This document shows positions 1-7,336 of a stretch of DNA of 10,937 nt, one piece after another (the stretch's first letter is position 1; every line of letters starts with the position of its first letter). A program made the position numbers and the translations under genes. This DNA is from Betaproteobacteria bacterium. GTDB taxonomy: Bacteria > Pseudomonadota > Gammaproteobacteria > Burkholderiales > CAIKXV01. The DNA lies in NCBI GenBank assembly GCA_947456915.1, contig CANGUQ010000092.1, positions 1 through 10,937 of the forward strand. Reading direction: 5' to 3'. The notes beneath the pieces were generated by a model. The model was not told where the DNA came from and searched no databases. It saw only the letters and a program-made list of their open reading frames with translations.

Positions 1-786
1 CGCTTTCCCGCCGCGCTCGGCCAGCGGTCGATCACCAAGATGCGCAATCTCGGCGCCTATCTGGGCTTGCTGGCCGTCGCCTCGGGCGGCAAGCTGCCGG
101 CGGCACACTCGGGCTACGTGATCTGGAACGTGCGCGGGCGCGACGCGCAGGGCGCGCGCTTCCTGATGTCCGACGGCGTCGCGGTCGGGTACGGCGCGCG
201 CCCGACGGCCGATGGTCACGATGCGATCTATCTGGTCGCGCAGGAGAACTACCCGGCGGAGTTCGTCGAGGCTGCCTATCCGCTGCGTGTGCGGCACTAC
301 GGCATCCATCGCGACACCGGTGGCGCTGGACGCTGGCGCGGCGGCTGCGGCGTCGTGCGCGAGATGGAGGTGCTGTGCGACGAGGTGACGGTCGCCGTGC
401 GCATCGAGGGGGACGCGAATCCGCCGTGGGGTGTCAACGGCGGTCACTGTGCCGGGTCCGGCCGCGCGACCGTCAATCCGGGGCGCCCGGACGAGCGCAT
501 CCTGCCGCCGCTGTCCGACGGCAACGTCCTTCGCCGCGGCGACGTGATCCGCATCGAGACCGGCGGAGGCGGGGGCTGGGGACACCCGTTCGACCGCGAA
601 CCCGAACGGGTGCTGGCCGACGTGCTGGGCGGCTATGTGAGCCCGGCACGCGCGCTCGAACACTACGGGGTGGTGCTCACCGACAGCGGCCGCGCGGTCG
701 ACGGCCCGGCGACCGCCCGGCGGCGCACGGACCGGCCGGCGGCCGCGCTGTTCCATCGTCACGGCTATCGCGACAGTCTCGAATGA
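1..786 (+). CDS. Hydantoinase B/oxoprolinase family protein (HyuB-like), 3' part
   Basis: This is the C-terminal 261 residues of a HyuB-type subunit. The frame is open from the first base, so the start lies upstream, and family members usually have 500-plus residues. With HyuA it forms an ATP-dependent cytoplasmic enzyme; characterised relatives open 5-oxoproline or N-methylhydantoin rings, and others are carboxylases of acetone or acetophenone. The visible signature is the block around residues 98-120 (RHYGIHRDTGGAGRWRGG), followed by the glycine-rich GGGGGWGHP at 188-196 and the tail that reads PERVLADVLGGYVSPARALE, both typical of the family C-terminus. The stop overlaps the hyuA start (ATGA, 783-786), so the two are translationally coupled, as expected for subunits of one complex. 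Here B precedes A. The substrate cannot be told from sequence. The family call is secure. Confidence 0.93.
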   Translation, partial: RFPAALGQRSITKMRNLGAYLGLLAVASGGKLPAAHSGYVIWNVRGRDAQGARFLMSDGVAVGYGARPTADGHDAIYLVAQENYPAEFVEAAYPLRVRHYGIHRDTGGAGRWRGGCGVVREMEVLCDEVTVAVRIEGDANPPWGVNGGHCAGSGRATVNPGRPDERILPPLSDGNVLRRGDVIRIETGGGGGWGHPFDREPERVLADVLGGYVSPARALEHYGVVLTDSGRAVDGPATARRRTDRPAAALFHRHGYRDSLE

Positions 787-2861
787 GCGCTCGTTCCGCA
801 GACACTGCACAGGCGGGCACCCTGATCGGCGTCGATACCGGCGGTACGTTCACCGACGTCGCGCTGCTCGACGCGGCGACTGGCCGGCTGTCGGTGACGA
901 AGACGGCTTCGACGCCCGACGATCCGTCGCGCGGCTTCGGCGAGGGCGTCGCCGCCGGACTCGCGGTTGCCGGCGCTGCTGCGGCGCACGTGCAGCGGGT
1001 GCTGCACGGAACGACGGTCGCCACGAATCTCATCCTCGAGCGCAAGGGCGCACCGGTCGCGCTGGTCGTCACGCGCGGCTTTCGCCACATCCTCGAGATC
1101 GGCCGGCACGACATCCCGCGCAAGTCCAATCTGTTCACGTGGGTGAAGCCGCCGCGACCGATCCCGCCGCAGCACGTCTGGGAGGTCGGCGGTCGGCTCG
1201 ATGCGACCGGCGCCGAGGTGGAACCGCTCGATCCGGCCGAGGTCGGGCGCGTCGCCGCCGAGATCGCGGCGGCCGGCATCGACACCGTCGCGGTCGTCCT
1301 GCTGCACAGCTATGCGAACGCCGACCACGAGCGGCGCGTCGCGGCGCTGGTGTGTGCGGCCCATCCTGCTGCCCGGGTCACTGCGTCGTGCGACGTGCTG
1401 CCGGTGTTCCGGGAGTACGAGCGCTGCGTGACGACAGTGCTCAATGCCTATGTGATGCCTGCAGTGTCGGGCTATGTCGAACGGCTCGAGGCGCGTACCG
1501 CGGCGTGCGGGATCGCCGCGCCGCTGCTGCTGATGAAATCCAGCGGTGGCGCGGCCAGCACGGCCAGCGCGCGGCGGCGGCCGGTAGACACTGCGCTGTC
1601 GGGGCCGGCGGCAGGCGTGGTCGGCGCTGCGTTCGTCGGCGCTGCGGCCGGGTTCCGCGATCTGCTCACCAACGACATCGGCGGCACGTCCGCCGACATC
1701 GCTCTGATCGAGGACGGTCAGCCGCGCCTGACGACTGCAGGCACGATCGGGGGCTGGCGGGTCGGGCTGCCGATGGTCGATGTCCTGACGATCGGGGCAG
1801 GCGGCGGGTCCATCGCGCGGGTGACCGAAGCCGGGACACTGACCGTCGGTCCGCAGAGCGCGGGCGCACGCCCGGGTCCGGTCTGCTATGGCCGCGGCGG
1901 TACCGAGCCGACGGTGACCGATGCGCACGTCGCGCTGGGCCATCTGCCGCCGTATCTGCTCGGCGGCACCTTCGCCCTCGACGTCGACGGCGCACGACGC
2001 GCGATCGCGCAGCGCGTCGCTGCTCCGCTCGGCCTCGACGTCGACGACGCAGCGCGCGGCATCCTCGCCGTCGTCGACAACAACATGGTCGGCGCGATGC
2101 GCGTCGTGTCGATCGAACGCGGCGTCGATCCCGCGTCGCTCGCATTCGTGCCGTTCGGCGGTGCGGGCCCGCTGCACGCGGGGCCGCTCGCGCGGCTGAT
2201 CGGCTGCACCACCACGCTGATCGCGCCGGCGCCCGGCGTGCTGTCCGCACTGGGGCTGCTCGCGTCCAATCTGCGCGCGGAGTTCTCGCGTACCTGTCTG
2301 CAGCGCGCCGGCCACTACGACGTTCCGCGGCTCGGCGCCGTGCTGGACGAACTCGCCGCCGAGGCGAACGCCTGGCTCGAGGCGGAGGCCGTGCCGCCCG
2401 CCGCGCGCCTGCTGCTGCCGCAGGCCAGCCTGCGCTACAAGGACCAGGGCTTCGAACTCGACGTCCCGTGGCGCGAGGCAGCCGGCAGGGCCGGTCCGGT
2501 CGACGCGCTGCTCGACGGCTTCCACGCGGCCCACGAGCGGCTGTACGGCTTCGCGCTGCGCGGCACTGCCGTGGAGATCGTGACGCTGCGCGTCGATGCT
2601 GTGGGCATGCTGCCGACGGTTGCGGCGGAGACGCTTCCCGAGGCAGGGCCGGTGGCCGATGCGCGCATCGGCACGCAGACCGTCGCATTCGCTTCGGGTC
2701 GGACCGACGTCCCCGTCTACGAGCGCAGCCGGCTGGGGGCGGGGGCTGCCATCGAGGGCCCGGCGATCGTGGTGCAGCTCGACTCGACCACGCTGCTGCT
2801 GCCCGGACAGATCGCCCGAGTCCATCGGCACGGCGCGCTGATCGTGACGGAGGTCGGGTGA
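783..2861 (+). CDS. Hydantoinase A/oxoprolinase family protein (HyuA-like)
   Basis: This 692-residue protein is the ATP-binding partner of the HyuB-like subunit upstream. In characterised relatives it phosphorylates the substrate carbonyl or amide, driving ring opening (hydantoin, 5-oxoproline) or carboxylation. Visible signatures are the N-terminal phosphate-1 motif GVDTGGTFTD (residues 16-25) and HGTTVATNLILERKGA, typical of the Hydant_A_N region. A second actin-like ATPase phosphate motif, DIGGTSAD, lies at 298-305, and FGGAGPLHA starts near residue 458. Length is normal for the family (about 680-720). The start is taken at ATG 783, which overlaps the hyuB stop by 4 nt; the frame is open further upstream, but that extension lies inside hyuB and has no family resemblance. 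No clear Shine-Dalgarno precedes 783, consistent with coupling. The substrate is unknown. Confidence 0.95.
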   Translation: MSARSADTAQAGTLIGVDTGGTFTDVALLDAATGRLSVTKTASTPDDPSRGFGEGVAAGLAVAGAAAAHVQRVLHGTTVATNLILERKGAPVALVVTRGFRHILEIGRHDIPRKSNLFTWVKPPRPIPPQHVWEVGGRLDATGAEVEPLDPAEVGRVAAEIAAAGIDTVAVVLLHSYANADHERRVAALVCAAHPAARVTASCDVLPVFREYERCVTTVLNAYVMPAVSGYVERLEARTAACGIAAPLLLMKSSGGAASTASARRRPVDTALSGPAAGVVGAAFVGAAAGFRDLLTNDIGGTSADIALIEDGQPRLTTAGTIGGWRVGLPMVDVLTIGAGGGSIARVTEAGTLTVGPQSAGARPGPVCYGRGGTEPTVTDAHVALGHLPPYLLGGTFALDVDGARRAIAQRVAAPLGLDVDDAARGILAVVDNNMVGAMRVVSIERGVDPASLAFVPFGGAGPLHAGPLARLIGCTTTLIAPAPGVLSALGLLASNLRAEFSRTCLQRAGHYDVPRLGAVLDELAAEANAWLEAEAVPPAARLLLPQASLRYKDQGFELDVPWREAAGRAGPVDALLDGFHAAHERLYGFALRGTAVEIVTLRVDAVGMLPTVAAETLPEAGPVADARIGTQTVAFASGRTDVPVYERSRLGAGAAIEGPAIVVQLDSTTLLLPGQIARVHRHGALIVTEVG
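2849..2853 (+). promoter_or_regulatory. Shine-Dalgarno fixing a GTG start at 2858
   Basis: A GGAGG lies inside the last codons of hyuA, four bases before GTG 2858. The GTG overlaps the hyuA stop as GTGA. This selects the GTG over the later ATG at 2903, which would cut away the charged start of the signal peptide. Confidence 0.7.
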
Positions 2862-3847
2862 GCGCTGCCGCGGGCCGGGTGCGGGTATCCGCCGTGGCGC
2901 TGATGGCCGGGTGCACGGTCGCCAGCGCTCCCGCGGTCGCGCAGAACTGGCCCGAGAAGCCGCTGCGCCTCGTCGTGCCGGTGCCGCCCGGCGGTTCGCT
3001 CGATGCGTACACGCGGATCATCGCGCAGCGGCTGTCCGATCCGCTCGGCCAGCAGGTCCTCGTCGACAACCGGCCCGGGGCCAACGGCATCGTCGGCGCG
3101 GACCTCGTCGCGAAGGCTGCGCCCGACGGCTACACGCTGCTGATGGGCGCAACGCCCACCCTGGCGATCAACGTCACGCTCTACGCCGGCAAGCTGCCCT
3201 ACGATCCACAGAATGACTTCGCGGCGATCTCGATGGTCGCCAGGGCGCCGTCCGCCGTCGCGGTGAATCCGCAGGTGCCGGCAGCATCGCTGAAGGAGCT
3301 CGTGGCGCTCGCGCGCGCGCAGCCCGGCAAGCTCACGTACGGCACCTCGGGGCTGGGCAGCGGCAACCACCTCGCCACCGAGATGCTCGCCAGCGCCGCC
3401 GGCATTCAGCTGCTGCACGTGCCTTACTCCGGCGGCGGGCCTGCGCTCGCGGCGGTGCTGTCGCGCGAGGTGGACATCATCGTCACGCCGCCACCGACGC
3501 TGCTGCCGATGGTGAAGCTCAACCGGCTGCGGATGCTCGCCGTCACCAGCGCGAAGCGCTCGCCGGCGTTGCCCGAGGTGCCGACCATCGCCGAGGCGGG
3601 CTATCCGGGTTTCGACGCAACCATCTGGTACTGCGTCGTCGCGCCGCGCGGCACGCCGCGGCGGGTGATCGACCGGATGAACCGGGAACTCGTCGCGGTG
3701 GTCGCGAGCTCCGTGTACCGTGAACGGCTGCTCGCCGACGCAGCGATTCCCGAGTCCTCGACTCCGGAGGAGGCGGCAGCGTTCGTCCGCGCCGAGGTGG
3801 CGCGCTGGGCGAAGGTGATCCGCGCGATCGGGCTGAAGCCGAGCTGA
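2858..3847 (+). CDS. Bug/TctC-family periplasmic substrate-binding protein (receptor 1)
   Basis: This 329-residue extracytoplasmic receptor belongs to the Bordetella-uptake-gene/TctC family, which captures small organic acids, amides or similar ligands in the periplasm. An N-terminal Sec signal is visible: arginines at 7 and 9, then a hydrophobic run, then AVA|Q near residues 28/29. The mature start NWPEKPLRLVVPVPPGGSLD and the later RPGANGIVGADLVAKAAPDGYTLL are diagnostic of the family. The GTG start overlaps the hyuA stop by 4 nt and has a GGAGG four bases ahead, so the receptor is coupled to HyuBA and probably supplies its substrate. MAGC at residues 16-19 weakly resembles a lipobox, but the hydrophobic stretch before it is short, so I favour ordinary cleavage at AVA|Q. 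No TctA/TctB membrane genes are nearby. The ligand is unknown. Confidence 0.93.
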   Translation: MSAAAGRVRVSAVALMAGCTVASAPAVAQNWPEKPLRLVVPVPPGGSLDAYTRIIAQRLSDPLGQQVLVDNRPGANGIVGADLVAKAAPDGYTLLMGATPTLAINVTLYAGKLPYDPQNDFAAISMVARAPSAVAVNPQVPAASLKELVALARAQPGKLTYGTSGLGSGNHLATEMLASAAGIQLLHVPYSGGGPALAAVLSREVDIIVTPPPTLLPMVKLNRLRMLAVTSAKRSPALPEVPTIAEAGYPGFDATIWYCVVAPRGTPRRVIDRMNRELVAVVASSVYRERLLADAAIPESSTPEEAAAFVRAEVARWAKVIRAIGLKPS

Positions 3848-3924
3848 GCAGGCACAGGGACAAGCCACAGCCGGGCTGGCGTCGCATCGCGCGGCGCGCG
3901 TGTTGCCCGCGGGCGCCGATGAAT

Positions 3925-3970
3925 CCTCGGCTGATCTGCTGCGCCGATCGTGCGAGGCGCACGACCGAGG
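3925..3970 (+). terminator. Compound stem-loop after receptor 1, possible terminator or attenuator
   Basis: The inner hairpin at 3948-3964 is perfect: TCGTGCG, loop AGG, CGCACGA. It is flanked by an outer 6-bp pairing between CCTCGG (3925-3930) and CCGAGG (3965-3970), which directly abuts the inner stem. It lies about 100 nt after the receptor stop and before the next gene. There is no T-run after it, so classical intrinsic termination is not demonstrated; an attenuator, an RNA-stability hairpin or an operator-like inverted repeat are alternatives. Confidence 0.3.
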
Positions 3971-4170
3971 AAGACCGTGACGGGTCGAGCAAGGCGAGCT
4001 GCGACGTGGCTCGGTGTTCGCGGACACGGCTGGCCTCCGGCGTGGGTACGCGCGCGGCGTCGCCTCTGCAGCGACACCTGCGGTGACGCGCAGCGTCGGC
4101 CGGCGTCCCGCTCGTGCGCACGGTTCGACCCTTCCGGCGGAGTACACTCGGCATCACAGGATCGACTCCG

Positions 4171-4175
4171 GGAGG
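4171..4175 (+). promoter_or_regulatory. Shine-Dalgarno fixing the ATG at 4182
   Basis: GGAGG lies six bases before ATG 4182 (ACACGC spacer). It decides between this start and the in-frame upstream ATG at 4014, which would add 56 residues unlike any TauD N-terminus. Confidence 0.8.
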
Positions 4176-4181
4176 ACACGC

Positions 4182-5072
4182 ATGCAAGCCGTTGCCACCA
4201 CCGCATCCGGGAACGCCACCCGGCCGTTCGATGTGGTCCCGCTCGGGCCCGGCATCGCCGCCGACGTGATCGGCATCGACCTCGCGGCACCGCTGCCCGA
4301 CGACACGGTGCGCGCGCTGCGCGACGCGTGGCTGCAGCACATGGTGCTGCGGTTCCGCGGGCAGCAGCTGACCAAGGATGCGCTGCTCGCGTTCAGCCGG
4401 CGCCTGGGCAGGCTCGAGCGCGCGCCGATCAACACGAAGGGCAGCGAGTGGATCGAGGGCTATCCGGATCTCGCCGTCATGTCCAACATCAAGGTCGACG
4501 GCGCGCCGATCGGCAGCCTGGGCTTCGGCGAGGCCGTATGGCACACCGACATGTCGTATCAGGACATCACGCCGTCGGCGGCGCTGCTCTACGGCATCGA
4601 AGTGACGAAGACCGGTGGCGAGACCGGGTTCATCGACATGTACGCGGCCTACGAGTCGCTGCCGGCCGAACTCAAGTCGATCGTCGAAGGGCGGCAGATC
4701 AAGCATGACGCGAGCTACAACAGCGCCGGCCAGCTGCGCAAGGGCTTCCAGCCGGTCACCGACGTTCGCCTGTCGCCCGGCGCCGTGCATCCGATCGTGA
4801 TCCGCCATCCGGAGACCGGACGTCGCGCGCTGTTTCTCGGCCGGCGCCCGAACGGGTACGTGATGGGGCTGCCGCTCGAACAGAGCGAGGCACTGCTCGA
4901 CGCCCTCTGGGCGCACGCCTGCGCGCGTCCGTCGTGGTTCCAGACGTGGCAGGTCGGCGACCTCGTGATGTGGGACAACCGCTGCACGATGCACAAGCGC
5001 ACCGCATTCGACGAGAACGAGCGCCGCTACCTGCTGCGCACCACGGTCATCGACGGGCGCCCGAGCGCCTGA
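4182..5072 (+). CDS. TauD/TfdA-family Fe(II)/2-oxoglutarate-dependent dioxygenase
   Basis: This 296-residue cytoplasmic oxygenase couples oxidative decarboxylation of 2-oxoglutarate to substrate hydroxylation. Relatives act on taurine (TauD), 2,4-D (TfdA), alkyl sulfates and other acids. The iron triad is complete: H121 and D123 in WHTDMSY, and H271 in WDNRCTMHKRT. R282 and R286 lie 11 and 15 residues after H271, the spacing of the co-substrate-binding arginines in TauD. The block HPETGRRALFLGRRPNGYVMG is also typical. Length is normal for the family (about 280-300). The start at 4182 is fixed by a GGAGG six bases upstream. The gene sits between receptor genes, after a long gap, and probably begins a unit continuing into receptor 2 and the enolase-superfamily enzyme. 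The substrate is not determinable; a sulfonate, aryloxy acid or amino acid derivative would all fit. Confidence 0.93.
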   Translation: MQAVATTASGNATRPFDVVPLGPGIAADVIGIDLAAPLPDDTVRALRDAWLQHMVLRFRGQQLTKDALLAFSRRLGRLERAPINTKGSEWIEGYPDLAVMSNIKVDGAPIGSLGFGEAVWHTDMSYQDITPSAALLYGIEVTKTGGETGFIDMYAAYESLPAELKSIVEGRQIKHDASYNSAGQLRKGFQPVTDVRLSPGAVHPIVIRHPETGRRALFLGRRPNGYVMGLPLEQSEALLDALWAHACARPSWFQTWQVGDLVMWDNRCTMHKRTAFDENERRYLLRTTVIDGRPSA

Positions 5073-5156
5073 GCGCGACGGGACGGACCGATCGCTGTAC
5101 CGGACCCGCGCCGCAGAGCGTGTGCCGGCTGCTCTGGGGCGAAACGGAGGAGAACG

Positions 5157-6128
5157 ATGGACAGAGGCTTCGTGCGCGCGATGCTCGCCGTCGCGCTGGT
5201 GCCTGCGGCGGCTGGCGCTCACGCGCAGCAGTGGCCGGCAAAGCCGGTGCGCGTGATCGTGGTGTGGCCGGCGGGCGGCACCAACGACATCGTCGGCCGT
5301 GCGGTGGCGCAGCGCATGTCGGCCAATCTCGGCGTCCCGTTCGTCGTCGAGAATCGCGCCGGAGCATCGGGCACGATCGGCGCCGCGGTGGTGGCGGCGG
5401 CGCCGGCAGACGGCTACACGCTGATGGTCCACTCGGCCACGCACCTGTCGAACGCCAGCACGTACAAGTCGTTGCCGTATCGCACGATCGAGGACTTCAC
5501 GCCGCTCGCGTTCCTGTCCGGCCAGCCCTGGGTGCTGGTCGTGCACCCGTCGCTGCCGGTGAAGACGGTACGCGACCTGATCGCGCTGGCCAGGGCGAAG
5601 CCCGGCCGGCTCGACTATTCGTCCTCGGGCAATGGCAGTTCGCCCCATTTCGGCATGGAGGCGTTCGCCTCGGCTGCCGGTATCCAGCTCAACCACATTC
5701 CCTACCGCGGCGGCCCGCCTTCGATGACGGCGCTGCTGGCGGGCGAAGTGGTCGCCTCGACGGCGACGATGTCGAACGTCATCGGTCCGATCAAGGCCGG
5801 ACGACTGCGGGCGCTGGGTGTGTCGACGCTCGCGCGTCAGCCGACGCTGCCCGACGTGCCGCCGCTTGCCCAGGCCGCCAATCTGCCCGGTTTCGAGATG
5901 AACCCGTGGATCGGCCTGTTCGCGGCCGGGACGCTGCGCCGTGACCTTGCCGAACGCATCCACGGCGAAGCCGTGCGCGCGTTGCGCGACGCCGATACGC
6001 GGCGGACGATGGAGACGAACGGTCTCGATCCGCTGCCCGGGTCGCTCGACGAGTTTGCCGCGCGCGTGAAGAGCGACCTCGAGCGCTACGCGAAGCTCGT
6101 CCGGCAGATCGGCATGTCGCCGGAGTGA
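5157..6128 (+). CDS. Bug/TctC-family periplasmic substrate-binding protein (receptor 2)
   Basis: This 323-residue receptor is of the same family as the one at 2858 but clearly divergent from it. The signal peptide is MDRGFVRAMLAVALVPAAAGAHA, with probable cleavage AHA|Q after residue 23. The mature protein opens with QWPAKPVRVIVVWPAGGTND and continues through NRAGASGTIGAAVVAAAPADGYTL, the conserved ligand-pocket region of the family. A later block, LARAKPGRLDYSSSGNGS followed by the HIPYRGGPP segment, is also characteristic. The start has GGAGG (5146-5150) six bases upstream. It lies 84 nt after the dioxygenase and 43 nt before the enolase-superfamily gene, which suggests one transcript and a shared substrate. 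No permease subunit is seen. The ligand is unknown. Confidence 0.94.
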   Translation: MDRGFVRAMLAVALVPAAAGAHAQQWPAKPVRVIVVWPAGGTNDIVGRAVAQRMSANLGVPFVVENRAGASGTIGAAVVAAAPADGYTLMVHSATHLSNASTYKSLPYRTIEDFTPLAFLSGQPWVLVVHPSLPVKTVRDLIALARAKPGRLDYSSSGNGSSPHFGMEAFASAAGIQLNHIPYRGGPPSMTALLAGEVVASTATMSNVIGPIKAGRLRALGVSTLARQPTLPDVPPLAQAANLPGFEMNPWIGLFAAGTLRRDLAERIHGEAVRALRDADTRRTMETNGLDPLPGSLDEFAARVKSDLERYAKLVRQIGMSPE

Positions 6129-6171
6129 GCAGCCCGCTGTCTTCCTTCCCGACCGAATCTGGAGCCTGCCG

Positions 6172-7296
6172 ATGACCATCGTGCGCATCGAAGCGAGCAT
6201 CGTCGCCGTGCCGCTCACCCAGCCCTACCAGACTGCGCACGGCGTGCGCGAGGTGCAGCGCAGCCTCGTCGTCCAGGTGCACGATGCCACGGGTGGCATC
6301 GGTACCGGCAACGTGGATCCCTCGCCCGGCTACTCGCGCGAATCGGTCGCCGATCACTTTGCCGCGGTGCGCGACCGTTTCGGTCCGGCCCTGCTTGGCA
6401 TGCCCGCGGCGAACGTCCACCGCATGATGGCCCGCTTCGATGCGATCGATCCGGCGCTGCTCGACGCCAAGGCTGCGCTCGAGATGGCCTGCATGGATCT
6501 CACCGCGCGCCGGGCGGGACTGTCGATGGCAGAACTGCTCGGCGGCGCGGTGCGCAGCGAGGTGCGGTTCAATGCGTGGATCGGGATGCTGTCGCCGGAG
6601 GATGCAGCACGCGAAGCGGCGCACTGGCACGCGGCCGGCTTCCGCTCGTGCAAGGTGAAGGTCGGTGGCGACCTCGAACAGGACTGTGCCCGGGTTCGCG
6701 CCGTGCGCGAGGCCACCGACAGCGCCTTTCGCATCCGCGCCGATGGCAACGAGGGTTACGGCGAAGCCGACGCGATCGCCTTCGTCGAGCGCTGCGCGGG
6801 TCTCGGGCTCGAGCTCTACGAGCAGCCGATTCCGGGCGATGACCTCGCTGCACTCGCGCGGGTGCGCGCGCGCTCGAATGCGGTGGGCGTGCCGCTGATG
6901 GCCGACGAGGCGCTGATCGACCATTCGAGCCTGATCGCGATCATTCGCGCCGGGGCAGCGGACATCGTCAAGGTCAAGGTGATGAAGCAGGGCGGGCTGC
7001 TGGCCACCCGCCGGATGATCGCCACGGCCGAGGCGGCAGGCATGCCCTGCGTGATCGGGCACGGCTACGGGCTGGGTGTGTGCACGACCGCCGAGATGAT
7101 CGTCGCGGCGACCGCTGCGAACGTGATCGAAGGCATCGAGTGCGTCGGGCCGCTCAAGACGCGCGATGACATCGTCACCGCGAAGCCAGACCTCTCGCGC
7201 GGTGTGCTGGAGGTGCCCGTATCGCCGGGGCTCGGTGTGGAACTCGATCCGGTGAGGATGCAGCGTTTCACGACCGAGCACGCGGTGGTTGGCTGA
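6172..7296 (+). CDS. Enolase-superfamily enzyme, mandelate racemase/muconate lactonizing enzyme type
   Basis: This 374-residue cytoplasmic enzyme has the two-domain plan of the superfamily: an N-terminal capping domain (about 1-120) and a (beta/alpha)7-beta barrel. Such enzymes abstract the proton alpha to a carboxylate and stabilise an Mg2+-bound enediolate. The active-site set reads K161-x-K163 (CKVKVGG), metal ligands D191 (RADGNEGY), E217 (LYEQPIP) and D245 (MADEAL), and K269 in DIVKVKVMKQGG. The KxK plus opposing Lys pattern is that of the MLE subgroup (cycloisomerases, o-succinylbenzoate synthase, dipeptide epimerases, some racemases and dehydratases) rather than true mandelate racemase, which uses a His-Asp dyad. 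Start ATG 6172 has GGAG (6161-6164) upstream, and the gene lies 43 nt after receptor 2. The reaction is unassigned; epimerisation, dehydration or cycloisomerisation of a small acid is plausible. Confidence 0.92.
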   Translation: MTIVRIEASIVAVPLTQPYQTAHGVREVQRSLVVQVHDATGGIGTGNVDPSPGYSRESVADHFAAVRDRFGPALLGMPAANVHRMMARFDAIDPALLDAKAALEMACMDLTARRAGLSMAELLGGAVRSEVRFNAWIGMLSPEDAAREAAHWHAAGFRSCKVKVGGDLEQDCARVRAVREATDSAFRIRADGNEGYGEADAIAFVERCAGLGLELYEQPIPGDDLAALARVRARSNAVGVPLMADEALIDHSSLIAIIRAGAADIVKVKVMKQGGLLATRRMIATAEAAGMPCVIGHGYGLGVCTTAEMIVAATAANVIEGIECVGPLKTRDDIVTAKPDLSRGVLEVPVSPGLGVELDPVRMQRFTTEHAVVG

Positions 7297-7332
7297 TCGG
7301 GCGAACGCTCGGTGGGCCGCTGCTCGCGGTCT
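7296..7332. terminator. Hairpins in the 40-nt convergent gap, possible bidirectional terminator
   Basis: The whole space between the two tail-to-tail gene blocks is 40 nt. It contains two short inverted repeats: CGGGC/GCTCG around GAAC (7298-7311) and GGGCCGC pairing with GCGGTCT around TGCTC (7314-7332, two G-T pairs). Neither is followed by a T-run on either strand, so function as a terminator is only suggested by position. Confidence 0.25.
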
Positions 7333-7336
7333 GCGC

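Larger units (their letters stand above)
3848..4181 (+). other. 334-nt intergenic region between two plus-strand transcription units
   Basis: I see no gene here. The tauD frame is open from 4014, but those codons resemble no dioxygenase N-terminus and the ribosome site lies at 4171. The left half is rich in inverted repeats: a 10-nt palindrome GCCCGCGGGC at 3905-3914 and a compound stem-loop at 3925-3970, annotated separately. The right half probably carries the promoter of the downstream tauD-like gene, since the gap is far longer than the others in this block. A -10-like TACACT occurs at 4143-4148 without a convincing -35. Confidence 0.6.

Noticed and set aside
765..2831. Long minus-strand open frame antisense to hyuA (about 690 codons)
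   Set aside because: High G+C produces long antisense frames. Its translation is low-complexity Arg/Ala/Asp/His-rich with no recognisable domain, and the plus strand has a full HyuA protein.
4143..4148. TACACT as a sigma70 -10 box for the dioxygenase gene
   Set aside because: It matches only four of six positions, and no -35 hexamer is found at about 17 nt upstream. It is too weak to list as a promoter.
4014..4181. N-terminal extension of the dioxygenase from ATG 4014
   Set aside because: The extra 56 residues resemble no TauD N-terminus, and a good GGAGG sits before ATG 4182.
3543..6218. Very long minus-strand open frame (about 890 codons) across receptor 1, dioxygenase and receptor 2
   Set aside because: It spans several intact plus-strand genes and an intergenic gap, and its composition is arginine/histidine-biased without motifs. 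It is an antisense shadow.
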